NCBI GenBank assembly: GCA_024742735.1 | Contig: JANSXV010000002.1 | Coordinates: 310,001 to 374,000 of the forward strand | Origin: Alphaproteobacteria bacterium | GTDB taxonomy: Bacteria; Pseudomonadota; Alphaproteobacteria; Caulobacterales; Maricaulaceae | Direction of reading: 5' to 3' | Length of the DNA: 64,000 nucleotides | Part shown: positions 52,326-60,926 of the stretch, piece by piece | Position numbering within the stretch: the first letter of the stretch is position 1 | Layout of the letters: each line of letters starts with the position of its first letter | The notes under the pieces: model-generated | The model's input: only the letters and a program-made list of their open reading frames with translations | What the model was told of the DNA's origin: nothing | The model's database searches: none | Translations under genes and position numbers: made by a program

Positions 52326-53353
52326 TCCCCGCTGCGCTCAGCCACCTGATCCAGCGGGCGGGTCAGGCGCTCATAGGCGTCCTCGCTGACCCTGAACGCC
52401 CAGCCTTCGGTGAGGTCCGTGAGGCGATCCGCGCGTTCGGCGGCGTCATCGGCGACCGCTTCCACCTCGATCAGCGCCCAGCGGTCTTCGCCTTCCGCGA
52501 TGAAGTCGAACCGGTAGGCGAGGCCGGAAAACGTCACGCCGGAATGGCTTGCGGCGAAAGCGCCGGTCAGCGTGCCGGCGGGCCGCACGTCCCGGAAGCG
52601 CAGGCGCGCCCCGGCTGTGGCGACGCCATTGGCGGCGCCACCGGTGATCAGGCGCCAGCCGTCCGGCTCCATGAGCTCGTGATTGCGCTGGGCGATCCCG
52701 GCGCGCTGGACGAACCAGGCCGGCCCGCGCTCCGGACGGATCCGGGCGCGCGCCACGGCGGACGGGTCGATGTCCCAGAAATTCAGGCCCAGCCAGACGC
52801 CCGGATCGGCCAGTTCCGGCAGCGCGCCGGTTGCGGCGAAGGCCCGCAGGCCGCCGGCGCGCCGCACATACATGCCGGCGCCGTCCTCTGACCGGTCGCC
52901 CGCGATGAGATCGGCGAGGACTTCGCCCTGTGAATCCCGCACCACCAGGCGCACGCCGTCCCCGCCTGCGGCCGGGTCCGCCAGTCCCAGCCGGTCGAAC
53001 TTCTCCGGGTCGCGGGTCATGGCGCGCTCGAAGCTCAGGGCCGACAGGGCGGCGTCCAGCGCTGCGATGGGTTCCGGCCGGACGGGATAGTTTCCACGCG
53101 ACGGCATGACCCAGCCGTCTTCGGTGCGGACAAGGGCGAAGGCGTCGTCCCGGCCCGTGATTTCGATCTCGGCGGCGCCGGGCGCCAGCTCGGCCCAGCC
53201 GGGCACGACCGGTCCTGAAACCTCGGGCGGGGCCCCGGCGGCGGCGTCGCGCCAGACCGCGATCGCGCCACTGACGAGCAGGAGTGCGGCCAGTACAGCG
53301 GCGATCAGAGCCTGGCGGCCGCGCCTTCGGAAAGGGGTCAGGGCCTCGCTCAT
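52322..53353 (-). CDS. DUF4340 protein of the GldF/GldG-type ABC operon
   Basis: 343 residues from ATG 53353, overlapping the GldG-like stop by 4 bases. One N-terminal membrane helix ('QALIAAVLAALLLVSGAIAV') anchors a periplasmic region with the DUF4340 pattern: 'IEITGRDDAFALVRTEDGWV' and later 'LALDAALSALSFERAM' (start of ALDAALSAL). DUF4340 proteins are regularly encoded with GldF/GldG-type transporters. Function unknown. Last gene of the four-gene operon. Confidence 0.88.
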   Translation of the reverse strand: MSEALTPFRRRGRQALIAAVLAALLLVSGAIAVWRDAAAGAPPEVSGPVVPGWAELAPGAAEIEITGRDDAFALVRTEDGWVMPSRGNYPVRPEPIAALDAALSALSFERAMTRDPEKFDRLGLADPAAGGDGVRLVVRDSQGEVLADLIAGDRSEDGAGMYVRRAGGLRAFAATGALPELADPGVWLGLNFWDIDPSAVARARIRPERGPAWFVQRAGIAQRNHELMEPDGWRLITGGAANGVATAGARLRFRDVRPAGTLTGAFAASHSGVTFSGLAYRFDFIAEGEDRWALIEVEAVADDAAERADRLTDLTEGWAFRVSEDAYERLTRPLDQVAERSGD

Positions 53354-55194
53354 GCCGCCCGCCTCCGCCGCCACAGGGCGAAGCCGAACCCGGCGAGCAT
53401 AACGCTCAGCGGGGGGACCCAGACCGTCCAGAACTGAAGGCTGCGCTCCAGGGCGTCGATCTCCACCCGGAAGCCGCGCTCAATCTCGCGCAGGCGTTCG
53501 CGCGCATCGACGATCTGGGCGCGCAGGGCTTCGGCTTCGGCGCTTCCTGCCGCGTCCGCTCCGCCCAGCGCGCTGGCGCGCCCGGCTGCGTTCAGATCGT
53601 CCAGCCGGGCTTCGGCCTCGGCCAGCTCGGCCTGCAGGCGGCCCTGGAGCTCCAGATAGCGCGCTTCGGCGTCGCTGCGCAGCGCCTCCACCCGCGCCAT
53701 GGGCCGGGCCGATCCCGCGCGTGAGCGCAAGGAGACCAGAGCCGGATCACCGGCCAGCCGGTCGGCAAGGTTCAGCACAAGGGCCAGATTGTCAGCGAGG
53801 ATCTGCTCGCCCTCCGCCGCGCTGACGCTGAGATAAAAGGCCGGATCGAGCAGGTCGGCGTCCGCGACGATGACGATTTCGCCCGGCCCGTCGGACCGGT
53901 CACGGTGGGCGGACGGCTCAGTCTCGGCCTCGGCCGGCGGACCGTCGGGAAAGGCGGTCTCGAACACGCCGTCGATCTGGGCGGCGAGCGTCAGCGGCGC
54001 GTCCGGCGCCGGATCGAGCGTGCGCAACAGCTCTTCTGGCGACGGCGAGGAGGCGGCGATGTCGGCGTCGGTGCGGGCAGCGGCGATGGTGGTCGACAGC
54101 AGGGGCGCGAAACGGTCCTCAAATCCTGGAGCGGGTTCCAGAACGCCGGGCGAACCCAGATTGACCCCGCGCGACAGGCCGGCCACGGCGGGCAGATCCC
54201 GGTTCATCCCGGACGGACGCACCTGGAACCAGAGCGGATAGGCGCGCATGCGCGTGCGGCCGCCTTCCACGATCTGCACCGGCAGGCCGGTTTCCGCGTC
54301 CATGGCGACGGTGTTGCGGTCATAGACCACGCCCCAGCCCGCCAGCAGCCGGTCCAGCGAGGACGCGCGATTGGCGCTGATGGGCGGCAGGCCGTCCGGG
54401 CCGGGCTTCAGCGCCACATGGGCCATGGGATCGATCAGCGCCAGAACCCGGCCCCGGCTCAGGGCGAACTGATCCACGGCATAGGCCTGGGCTTCGCTCA
54501 GCGGCGCGGGATGGAGCAGGAACAGGGCGTCGGCGGCCTGCGGGATCGCTTCAAAGTCGCGCTCCAGCCATTCAACGTCGAAAGTCTCGGCCAGCGCGTC
54601 GATGATCGGGTTCGCGCTGTTCCCGTCGAAATCGGGAGCAAACGGCAGGTCGGAAATGATGGCGATCACCGGTGTGCGCGCGCGCTCCAGCTCGGCGATG
54701 GCGCGCACGATGGCGTATTCCAGCCGGGCTTCCTCATTGGGGTCGAAGAAGGCGATGATGCGCTCGTCGTCGACCGCATTGCGCCCGGTCAACCCGAAGA
54801 AGATCTGCCCGCCGCCTTCGGTGGGAACCGCTTCCAGCCCGGCCGCGATGGCGGCGTCTTCTTCAGAGGAGAAGGGATCGGGATCGATCTCTTCAAGCTG
54901 GACCTGACCGCCGGACTGGGCGGCGATGGTGCGCAGCATCTCGCGCACCCGGGCGCCGTAGGCGCGGATGGCCGGATACTGGGCAGCCTCCCGGCGGGAA
55001 TAGTAGAAGGTCAGGCGCACCGGCTCATCCAGGCGCTGGAGCACGTCGCGCGTCCCGTCCGAAAGCTGGTAGAGCCCGCGCTCGGTCAGGTCCAGGCGCG
55101 CCCCGTCCAGGGTCGCGCGCGCCAGCAGGTTCAGGCCTGCAAAGCCGGCGATCAGGCTGGCGATCATCACCAGAAGGAAGCGCGGCCCGCTCAT
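53350..55194 (-). CDS. GldG-family ABC transport system substrate/accessory protein
   Basis: 614 residues with helices at both ends: N-terminal 'FLLVMIASLIAGFAGLNLLA' and C-terminal 'VWVPPLSVMLAGFGFALWRR'. Between them lies the GldG/DUF7088 ABC-type periplasmic domain ('LTERGLYQLSDGTRDVLQRL', 'VRLTFYYSRREAAQYPAIRA', 'PVIAIISDLPFAP') followed by a coiled coil ('AELAEAEARLDDLNAAGRA'). It overlaps the permease gene by 4 bases. In gliding bacteria GldG works with GldA/F; in proteobacteria the cargo is unknown. Confidence 0.9.
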   Translation of the reverse strand: MSGPRFLLVMIASLIAGFAGLNLLARATLDGARLDLTERGLYQLSDGTRDVLQRLDEPVRLTFYYSRREAAQYPAIRAYGARVREMLRTIAAQSGGQVQLEEIDPDPFSSEEDAAIAAGLEAVPTEGGGQIFFGLTGRNAVDDERIIAFFDPNEEARLEYAIVRAIAELERARTPVIAIISDLPFAPDFDGNSANPIIDALAETFDVEWLERDFEAIPQAADALFLLHPAPLSEAQAYAVDQFALSRGRVLALIDPMAHVALKPGPDGLPPISANRASSLDRLLAGWGVVYDRNTVAMDAETGLPVQIVEGGRTRMRAYPLWFQVRPSGMNRDLPAVAGLSRGVNLGSPGVLEPAPGFEDRFAPLLSTTIAAARTDADIAASSPSPEELLRTLDPAPDAPLTLAAQIDGVFETAFPDGPPAEAETEPSAHRDRSDGPGEIVIVADADLLDPAFYLSVSAAEGEQILADNLALVLNLADRLAGDPALVSLRSRAGSARPMARVEALRSDAEARYLELQGRLQAELAEAEARLDDLNAAGRASALGGADAAGSAEAEALRAQIVDARERLREIERGFRVEIDALERSLQFWTVWVPPLSVMLAGFGFALWRRRRAA

Positions 55195-55931
55195 CGCCCG
55201 CCTCCCCGGCGGCTGTCGATCAGGGTCATGGCGCTGGCGAGCCCCAGCCCGATGAGGCTGACGAAGTAGATGAGGTCAGCCAGGCTCACCACGCCCCGGC
55301 GCAGGCTTTCAAACCGGGCGAGGGCGGACAGCTCCGCCAGCGCCTCGGCCGCGGCGCCGGGCAGGCCGCCGGACAGGGCGTCCAGCACTACGGGGAGGCC
55401 GGCCGCCGTGATCAGGAAGCAGGCGCCGACGCCCAGGACGAAGGCGATCACCTGATTGGACGTCGCGGCCGACAGGGCCTGTCCGATGGCCAGGAACCCG
55501 CCAGCCAGCAGGAAGGCGCCCATATAGGCCGTGGCCGTCGCGGCGTTGTCCGGGGCGCCGAGATAATTCATGGCGATCCAGAGCGGGAAGGTCAGCACCA
55601 GCGCCAGCCCGGCGATCGCCCAGGCCGCCAGGAACTTGCCCAGCGCGGCGGCCCAGAGCGGGATAGGACTGGACAGGAGGACTTCCAGCGTGCCCCGGTC
55701 GCGCTCTTCGGCCCAGGACCGCATGGCGAGCGCCGGCATCAGGATCAGCAACAGCCAGGGCATGTAATCGAACAGCGGCGCCAGGTCGGCGCGCCCGGTC
55801 TCGAACAGGTTTCCGATGCGCCAGGCGAAGCTGGGCGCAGCGACGGCGAACACCGTCAGGAAGACCCAGGCCAGCGGGGTCTCGAAATAGGCGGCAAGTT
55901 CGCGCCGGACGATGGCGATCAGCCCGTTCAC
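55191..55931 (-). CDS. ABC transporter permease (GldF-like)
   Basis: 246 residues, ABC-2 type with six helices. 'RRELAAYFETPLAWVFLTVF' starts the protein as in GldF, with 'WAEERDRGTLEVLLSSPIPL' in the cytoplasmic loop and a C-terminal 'VVSLADLIYFVSLIGLGLAS'. It pairs with the ATPase upstream (overlap 4 bases) and the GldG-like protein downstream (overlap 4 bases). Confidence 0.92.
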   Translation of the reverse strand: MNGLIAIVRRELAAYFETPLAWVFLTVFAVAAPSFAWRIGNLFETGRADLAPLFDYMPWLLLILMPALAMRSWAEERDRGTLEVLLSSPIPLWAAALGKFLAAWAIAGLALVLTFPLWIAMNYLGAPDNAATATAYMGAFLLAGGFLAIGQALSAATSNQVIAFVLGVGACFLITAAGLPVVLDALSGGLPGAAAEALAELSALARFESLRRGVVSLADLIYFVSLIGLGLASAMTLIDSRRGGGR

Positions 55932-56683
55932 GTCCGTCCGCTCCCGGCGCGTTCCGAGATCGCTTCGCCGGCCGGCCGTGTCAGGGTCCGGAAGGCCGAC
56001 CCGATCGTGTCATCATCGCCCAGCCGCGCCAGGGCGTGGGGCGTGTCGTCCGCGAGCAGGCGCCCGCCTGCGATGACGATGGCGCGCGAACAGATCGCGT
56101 CGACTTCTTCGAGAAGGTGGGTGGAGATGATGATCGCCTTCTTCGGCGCCATCTCGTTGATCAGGGCGCGCACCCCGTCCTTCTGGTTGGGATCCAGCCC
56201 GTCGGTCGGCTCATCCAGGATCAGCACCGGCGGGTCATGGGCGATGGCCGCCGCCAGCGCGGCGCGGCGCTTGTAGCCCTTGGACAGGGCGCCGATGGGC
56301 TTGTCGGCGGCTGCGCCCAGATTGGCGCGCTTCAGCGCGGTCTCGCAGGCATGGGTCAGCGCTTCCCCGGAGAAGCCTCGGGCCCGCAGGTGGAAGCGGA
56401 CATAGCCGCGCGCGCTCATGGCCGGATAGGCCGGCGCGCCTTCAGGCAGGTAACCCAGCCGGCTCTGGGCCGCCTGTCGATCCAGCGCGCTGTCATGGCC
56501 ATCGACCAGAGCCCGGCCGGCGTCCGGCTCCAGGCAGCCGGCGATCATGCGCATGGTGGTGGATTTGCCCGCGCCATTGGGGCCGAGAAAGCCCAGCACT
56601 TCGCCGCGTTCCACGGTGAAGCTGACCTCATGGACCGCCGTGCGGCCTGTGAAACGCTTGACCAGCTGGTCGGCGAGGATCAT
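55928..56683 (-). CDS. ABC transporter ATP-binding protein (GldA/CcmA-like)
   Basis: 251 residues from ATG 56683; the frame to 56719 adds 12 unlikely residues. Walker A 'FLGPNGAGKSTTMRMIAG', signature 'LSKGYKRRAALAAAIAHDPP' (an LSKGY variant of LSGGQ), Walker B 'VLILDEPTDGLDPNQKDGVR' and switch His in 'IIISTHLLEEVDAIC'. First gene of the operon that continues with the permease, GldG-like and DUF4340 genes, all sharing 4-base overlaps. Confidence 0.95.
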   Translation of the reverse strand: MILADQLVKRFTGRTAVHEVSFTVERGEVLGFLGPNGAGKSTTMRMIAGCLEPDAGRALVDGHDSALDRQAAQSRLGYLPEGAPAYPAMSARGYVRFHLRARGFSGEALTHACETALKRANLGAAADKPIGALSKGYKRRAALAAAIAHDPPVLILDEPTDGLDPNQKDGVRALINEMAPKKAIIISTHLLEEVDAICSRAIVIAGGRLLADDTPHALARLGDDDTIGSAFRTLTRPAGEAISERAGSGRT

Positions 56684-57033
56684 GGCGCGGTGTATCGTCC
56701 CGGAATGAGGCTGCTTCAACCCGTATCAGCGATACAGGAGACGGCGGTCTGAAGCCACAAGCATGGACGCGCGCCGGTCACCAAAATCTGAAGACCTGGC
56801 GCACGAGGACAGCCCTGCGGCGTGAGGACGGCTGAGAGGAGAGGCGCCGGCCGACGCAACCCGCCTGATCCGGGGGGCTGGGGGGGCTGTGAAACCAGAC
56901 CCGGCGGTTAGCGCTGCGTCGACCGACAAGATGCAGATTGGGTTTGGCCTTGGGCCGCGCAAGGACCAAAATAAGGCGAGTTCGTGGCGCGATGTGAATT
57001 CTTGGTAATGCGCCGGCAATGGCAGGAGGCTGG
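56684..57033. other. 350-base intergenic region without a supported gene
   Basis: Lies between divergent starts of the ABC operon and the DUF2794 gene. Both promoters are expected here. Short features: a GTATC-AGC-GATAC palindrome at 56728-56740 and a G-rich run (GGGGGGCTGGGGGGGCTG) around 56872-56890. Minus-strand frames crossing it look like chance, as they lack ribosome sites and domain similarity. Confidence 0.5.
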
Positions 57034-57387
57034 ATGACCCGGTCGACCAGCATGTTCCAGTCCGGCCCGGCCGGCGATCAGGTCATGTTCGCGCGCGCCG
57101 AACTGGACCGGATCCTGCGCGTCTACGGCGTCATGGTGGCGGGCGGGGAGTGGCGCGATTACGCCATCGACGGCCTCAAGGACCGGGCCGAGTTCTCGAT
57201 ATTCCGTAACGCCGCCGAGTTCCCGATCTACCGCATCGTGAAGACGCCCGACGACGCCCGCAAGCAGGGCGCCTGGAAGGTCGTCGCGGCAGGCGGGGCC
57301 ATTCTGAAACGCGGCCATGAGCTCGAGCAGGTGCTCAAGGTGTTCGACCGCCAGATCACGAAGCTCAGCTGGGGCTCGCTGGACTAG
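57034..57387 (+). CDS. DUF2794 family protein
   Basis: 117 residues from ATG 57034, four bases after AGGAGG. The family segments are all present: 'VMFARAELDRILRVYGVMVA', 'GGEWRDYAIDGLKDRAEFSI', 'FRNAAEFPIYRIVKTPDDAR' and 'GGAILKRGHELEQVLKVFDR'. DUF2794 is restricted to alphaproteobacteria and is of unknown function. Its TAG shares the palindrome CTAG with the converging CDF gene's stop. Confidence 0.92.
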   Translation: MTRSTSMFQSGPAGDQVMFARAELDRILRVYGVMVAGGEWRDYAIDGLKDRAEFSIFRNAAEFPIYRIVKTPDDARKQGAWKVVAAGGAILKRGHELEQVLKVFDRQITKLSWGSLD

Positions 57388-58400
57388 GAGGGCCGGGCGG
57401 GATCTTCGCCGCTCTCGCTGTCGTAGTCGCCGGCCAGGGTGTCGGCGTCGCTGCCCTCGCTTCGGAAATAGCGATTGCCGTGGGGTTCGGCCTGGCCTCT
57501 GGGGTCGGGGTGGATCAGCACGTCGGCGGCGGGGTATTCGCCCATGACCCGGCGTTCAGCCCCGACGACGATTTTGTGGGCGTCGGCGAGCGTGAGGTTC
57601 GGATCGAGATCCATATGCATCTGGATATGGATGAACGGGCCCGACGCGCGGGTGCGCAGCTGGTGCACGTCCAGCACCTGATCATCGTCCAGCGCCAGCT
57701 CGATGATCCGGGCCCGGTCCGCATCGGGCAGTTCGCGGTCCATGAGCGCCTCATAGGCCCGCTTGCCGACACCGAACGCGGTCCAGAACAGCCAGACGGC
57801 GATGCCCGCGCCGATCAGCGGGTCGGCCCGCTCCAGACCGCCCATGCTGGACAGGACAAGGGCGGCGATGACGGCGGCGTTGGCCCCAAGGTCGGAGAAA
57901 TAGTGCGCCCGGTCGCCGGTGACCGCGAGGGAATCGGTCTGCTTCAGCGCCCGGCTCTGGGCCCAGACCAGGCCGATGGTCAGCGCCACCGACAGCCCCA
58001 TCACGCTGAGCGCCACGCCGGAGGCTTCCACCGGGCGGGGGTCGATGAAGCGGTTCCAGGCTTCATGGCTCAGGACCGCCGCAGAGACGCCGACCAGCAT
58101 GGCCTGAACCAGGCTCGCCAGAGCTTCAGCCTTGCCATGGCCGTAGCGGTGCTCGTCATCGGCGGGGCTGGCCGCATAGCGCACGGCGAAGAAGGTGGTC
58201 AGGGAGGCGGCCAGATCCAGCGCGGAATCGGCCAGCGAGGCCAGCATGGCCACTGAACCCGACAGCCACCAGGCGATGATCTTGGCGATCACAAGCGTCG
58301 CCGCCACGCTGACGGAGAGCGCGGTGACGCGGCTGGTGATCTTTCGGGCCTTGGAGGGTGCGACCCGGCCGGGGCCGGCGTCGAGAGCGTCGTGGGGCAT
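57384..58400 (-). CDS. Cation diffusion facilitator transporter (FieF-like)
   Basis: 338 residues from ATG 58400, preceded by AGGAC. Six helices. The metal-binding His/Asp sites of CDF proteins occur in 'LASLADSALDLAASLTTF', 'DEHRYGHGKAEALASLVQAM' and 'VTGDRAHYFSDLGANAAVIA', with a cytoplasmic C-terminal domain 'VHQLRTRASGPFIHIQMHMD'. It exports Zn2+, Fe2+ or Co2+ against protons. The tail after residue 300 is unusually acidic and Gly/Ser-rich. Confidence 0.93.
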   Translation of the reverse strand: MPHDALDAGPGRVAPSKARKITSRVTALSVSVAATLVIAKIIAWWLSGSVAMLASLADSALDLAASLTTFFAVRYAASPADDEHRYGHGKAEALASLVQAMLVGVSAAVLSHEAWNRFIDPRPVEASGVALSVMGLSVALTIGLVWAQSRALKQTDSLAVTGDRAHYFSDLGANAAVIAALVLSSMGGLERADPLIGAGIAVWLFWTAFGVGKRAYEALMDRELPDADRARIIELALDDDQVLDVHQLRTRASGPFIHIQMHMDLDPNLTLADAHKIVVGAERRVMGEYPAADVLIHPDPRGQAEPHGNRYFRSEGSDADTLAGDYDSESGEDPARPS

Positions 58401-58501
58401 GGCGTCCTGGCGTAAGGCGGCGCGGGGCTTGCAGGCGTGCGGGTTGGCGAACGCGCCGGCGCGGCGCAGTGTCTCCCCGCGCGACTCACCAATCAAGCGT
58501 G

Positions 58502-59308
58502 ATGGCCATGGATCTCGTTTACCTCATCATTCTCGCCCTGGTGCAGGGGATCACGGAGTTCCTGCCGATCTCCTCGTCCGCGCACCTGATCCTCGCCCCC
58601 GAGATCACCGGTCAGGCCGATCAGGGCCCGCTGATCGACGTCATGGCCCATCTGGGCACGCTGCTGGCGGTGATGGTCTATTTCCACCGCGACATGGGGG
58701 CGGCGATCACCGGCAAGCTCGCCCTGCTGCAAGGCCGGGTCACCGAAGGCGGACGTCTGGTCCTGCTGATCGCCGCCGCAACGCCGCCCGTGCTGATCTT
58801 CGGCGGCGGGCTTTACGTGACCGGGCTCGCCGATGCGCTGCGCGATCCCATGGTGATCGCCTGGGCGACCTTGATCTTCGCCCTGCCGCTCTGGCTCGCT
58901 GACCATTTCGGGCGCCAGTCGGTCACGGTGGAGACCTTGAGCTGGCGCGGCGCAGTTCTGATCGGGCTCGCGCAGATGCTCGCCCTGATCCCCGGCGCCA
59001 GCCGGTCCGGGGTCACCATGACGGCGGCGCGCGCGGTGGGGATGGCGCGCAGCGATGCGGCGCGCTTCTCCATGCTCATGGCCGTTCCGGTCATCGCCGC
59101 CTTCGGCCTGCTCGCCGGCATCGAGCTGGCGCGTGGCGCCGATCCCGGCGCAAGCCTTGCCGACGGGCTGCTGATCGCGGCCCTGTCCTTCGCCGCGGCC
59201 CTGGCGGCGATTGCGGTTCTGATGCGGATCGTGGACCGGATCGGGTTCCTGCCCTTCGTGATCTACCGCCTGGCGCTCGCCGGCGCCTTGTTCTGGTGGG
59301 CGGCCTGA
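58502..59308 (+). CDS. uppP: Undecaprenyl-diphosphatase
   Basis: 268 residues from ATG 58502 (MAMDLVYLI; ATG 58508 also possible). Active-site motifs are intact: 'QGITEFLPISSSAHLIL' and 'LIPGASRSGVTMTAARA' with the conserved Glu, Ser and Arg. Eight membrane helices. It hydrolyses undecaprenyl diphosphate on the periplasmic side to recycle the lipid carrier for cell wall and O-antigen synthesis. Divergent from the CDF gene. Confidence 0.96.
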   Translation: MAMDLVYLIILALVQGITEFLPISSSAHLILAPEITGQADQGPLIDVMAHLGTLLAVMVYFHRDMGAAITGKLALLQGRVTEGGRLVLLIAAATPPVLIFGGGLYVTGLADALRDPMVIAWATLIFALPLWLADHFGRQSVTVETLSWRGAVLIGLAQMLALIPGASRSGVTMTAARAVGMARSDAARFSMLMAVPVIAAFGLLAGIELARGADPGASLADGLLIAALSFAAALAAIAVLMRIVDRIGFLPFVIYRLALAGALFWWAA

Positions 59309-59383
59309 CGGCCCCACTTTCGCCCTAAAGGCGAGGGCAGATGCGCGCTGCTGGGCGGGGCCTGACGGGACGGGACCCTTAAA

Positions 59384-60196
59384 ATGATCCGACTGCTTGC
59401 TCTCACCGGCGCCGTCCTGGCGCTGTCGGCCTGCGCCTATTCCACCCAGACCACGTCCGGCGCGGATTATCTGTCCGGCTATGTGAATGCGCCGCGCGCC
59501 GCAGCCGGCACAGAGGCGGGCAAGGACGGCGAGGCGCGCAGCCTGGATGAAGAGATTCGAGACATCGCGGCCATCGAGCCGTCCCTGCGTTTTCCCGCCC
59601 GCATCGGCGTCGCGCGGGTCGAGAACCGCGCGCTGACCAGCGTACCCCCGTCGGAGCTTATCTATTGGGGCGAGCTGGCCGAGCGTCTGGGCGAGGGCGT
59701 CGGCGAATTCGCGCCGGTCAGCCCGCTGATCGCGGCCATGGTGGATTCAACGCCTTCCCGGCGCGGCGGGCCGGCTGAACTGATCGCGGACATTCGCCGG
59801 GGCGCGGCGCGCCAGCATCTCGACTATGTGCTGGTTTATGAGCTCAGCGGGGACTTCACCCAGTCCACCAACGTGCTGTCCGCCGCCGACCTGACGATCC
59901 TGGGATACTTCCTTCTGCCGAGCCGGGAGGTGAATATCCGCGGCGCGGCGAACGCCATCCTTCTGGACGTGCGCAACGGCTACCCTTACGGAACCGCAGC
60001 TGCGGCGGTCGAGGACACCGACCTGGCGCGCGGCTCCAGCGCTTATGAGCGCGGCCGCGACGGAGCGGAGCGGGCCAAGCTCGCCGCAGTGGAGGAATTG
60101 ACCGGAGAGGTCGAGGCGATGATCACTGATCTGGTGCTCGCCTTCGCCGCCGGTGAGGGGCGCGGACCGGCGCAATCGGAGCCCGTCAGTCCGTAG
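59384..60196 (+). CDS. Hypothetical lipoprotein
   Basis: 270 residues. The signal peptide ends in lipobox 'LALSAC'. The mature protein has 'RFPARIGVARVENRALTSVP' and 'ARQHLDYVLVYELSGDFTQS', strands and helices reminiscent of the CsgG/GNA1162-type outer-membrane lipoprotein core, but no confident assignment. It lies 17 bases upstream of rimM and is probably cotranscribed. Confidence 0.75.
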   Translation: MIRLLALTGAVLALSACAYSTQTTSGADYLSGYVNAPRAAAGTEAGKDGEARSLDEEIRDIAAIEPSLRFPARIGVARVENRALTSVPPSELIYWGELAERLGEGVGEFAPVSPLIAAMVDSTPSRRGGPAELIADIRRGAARQHLDYVLVYELSGDFTQSTNVLSAADLTILGYFLLPSREVNIRGAANAILLDVRNGYPYGTAAAAVEDTDLARGSSAYERGRDGAERAKLAAVEELTGEVEAMITDLVLAFAAGEGRGPAQSEPVSP

Positions 60197-60213
60197 GGAA
60201 GAGGCCAGGGCGT

Positions 60214-60756
60214 ATGAGCAAACCGGATCTGGTGGTCATCGGCGCAGTCGCCGGGGCGCACGGCGTGCGCGGCGACGCCAAGCTGAAACCCTTCGGCGAT
60301 CCGGCCGCCCTGTGCCGCTACGGCCCGTTTCTCGACGAGAACGGCGAGGTCGTGCTGACTCCCAAGGGCTCCAAGCCCGGCGCCAACGGCTTCGTCATCG
60401 CCTGGTTCGAGGAGCGCCTGACCCGCGAGCAGGTCGAGGCGATGAAAGGCACGCGCCTGTGCGTGCCCCGAAGCGCCCTTCCGGAGCCGGAGGAGGACGA
60501 GTTCTACCACGCCGACCTGCTGGGCCTCGCCGTCGAAAACCTCGACGGCGAGCCGCTCGGCAAGGTGAAGTCGGTGCAGGACTATGGCGCTGGAGACCTG
60601 CTGGAGATCGCCGGGCCTGACGGCGTCTGGTTCCTGCCCTTCACCAGGGCGGCGGTCCCCCATGTGGACCTGAAGGCCGGCAAGCTGACGGCGGATCCGC
60701 CGGAGGCGGAGGAGGGTGGATCCCAGACCGATGAAGTTCAGGGACGGCAAGAGTAA
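60214..60756 (+). CDS. rimM: Ribosome maturation factor RimM
   Basis: 180 residues. N-terminal 'VIGAVAGAHGVRGDAKLKPF' is the RimM tRNA/rRNA-binding OB-like domain. The PRC-barrel at the C-terminus has 'FYHADLLGLAVENLDGEPLG', 'DLLEIAGPDGVWFLPFTRAA' and 'VPHVDLKAGKLTADPP'. RimM assists assembly of the 30S head with S19. The usual neighbours rpsP, trmD and rplS are absent. The last 104 bases of coding homology recur at 61941-62044; after the repeat the two tails differ, this one ending 'GSQTDEVQGRQE'. Confidence 0.95.
   Translation: MSKPDLVVIGAVAGAHGVRGDAKLKPFGDPAALCRYGPFLDENGEVVLTPKGSKPGANGFVIAWFEERLTREQVEAMKGTRLCVPRSALPEPEEDEFYHADLLGLAVENLDGEPLGKVKSVQDYGAGDLLEIAGPDGVWFLPFTRAAVPHVDLKAGKLTADPPEAEEGGSQTDEVQGRQE
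60615..60718 (+). repeat. Direct repeat, left copy (3' part of rimM)
   Basis: 104 bases identical to 61941-62044 except for one base (C at 60678, G at 62004). The sequences stop matching abruptly at both ends. The two copies flank a 1222-base insert of lower GC content. Confidence 0.95.
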
Positions 60757-60794
60757 CGCCTGCACACTAGGTGGATTGCCCGCAGAGGATATGA

Positions 60795-60818
60795 TTGTAT
60801 TCTTTCTTTGGGATACAA
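60795..60818 (+). promoter_or_regulatory. Inverted repeat in the AT-rich leader of the inserted gene
   Basis: TTGTAT (60795-60800) and ATACAA (60813-60818) form an operator-like inverted repeat with a 12-base gap, within the AT-rich 60765-60845 stretch that is the probable promoter zone of the gene at 60927. No confident -10 box can be chosen. Confidence 0.35.
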
Positions 60819-60926
60819 AGCGAACTTTTCCACTAATTAAGGTTTTTATGGGTTCTGGCTCTTCGCCCTGTCTCGAAAAAGCCGGACTCAGCCGGTTCGG
60901 CTGCAAACACGGACTCTGGAGTTGAT

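Noticed and set aside
53905-55269. 454-codon plus-strand frame opposite the GldG-like gene
   Set aside because: Shadow frame with GC-driven composition; the minus-strand gene has clear domains and 4-base overlaps with its neighbours.
56726-57053. Minus-strand ORFs in the 350-base intergenic region
   Set aside because: No ribosome sites, no similarity, and they overlap the DUF2794 start region.
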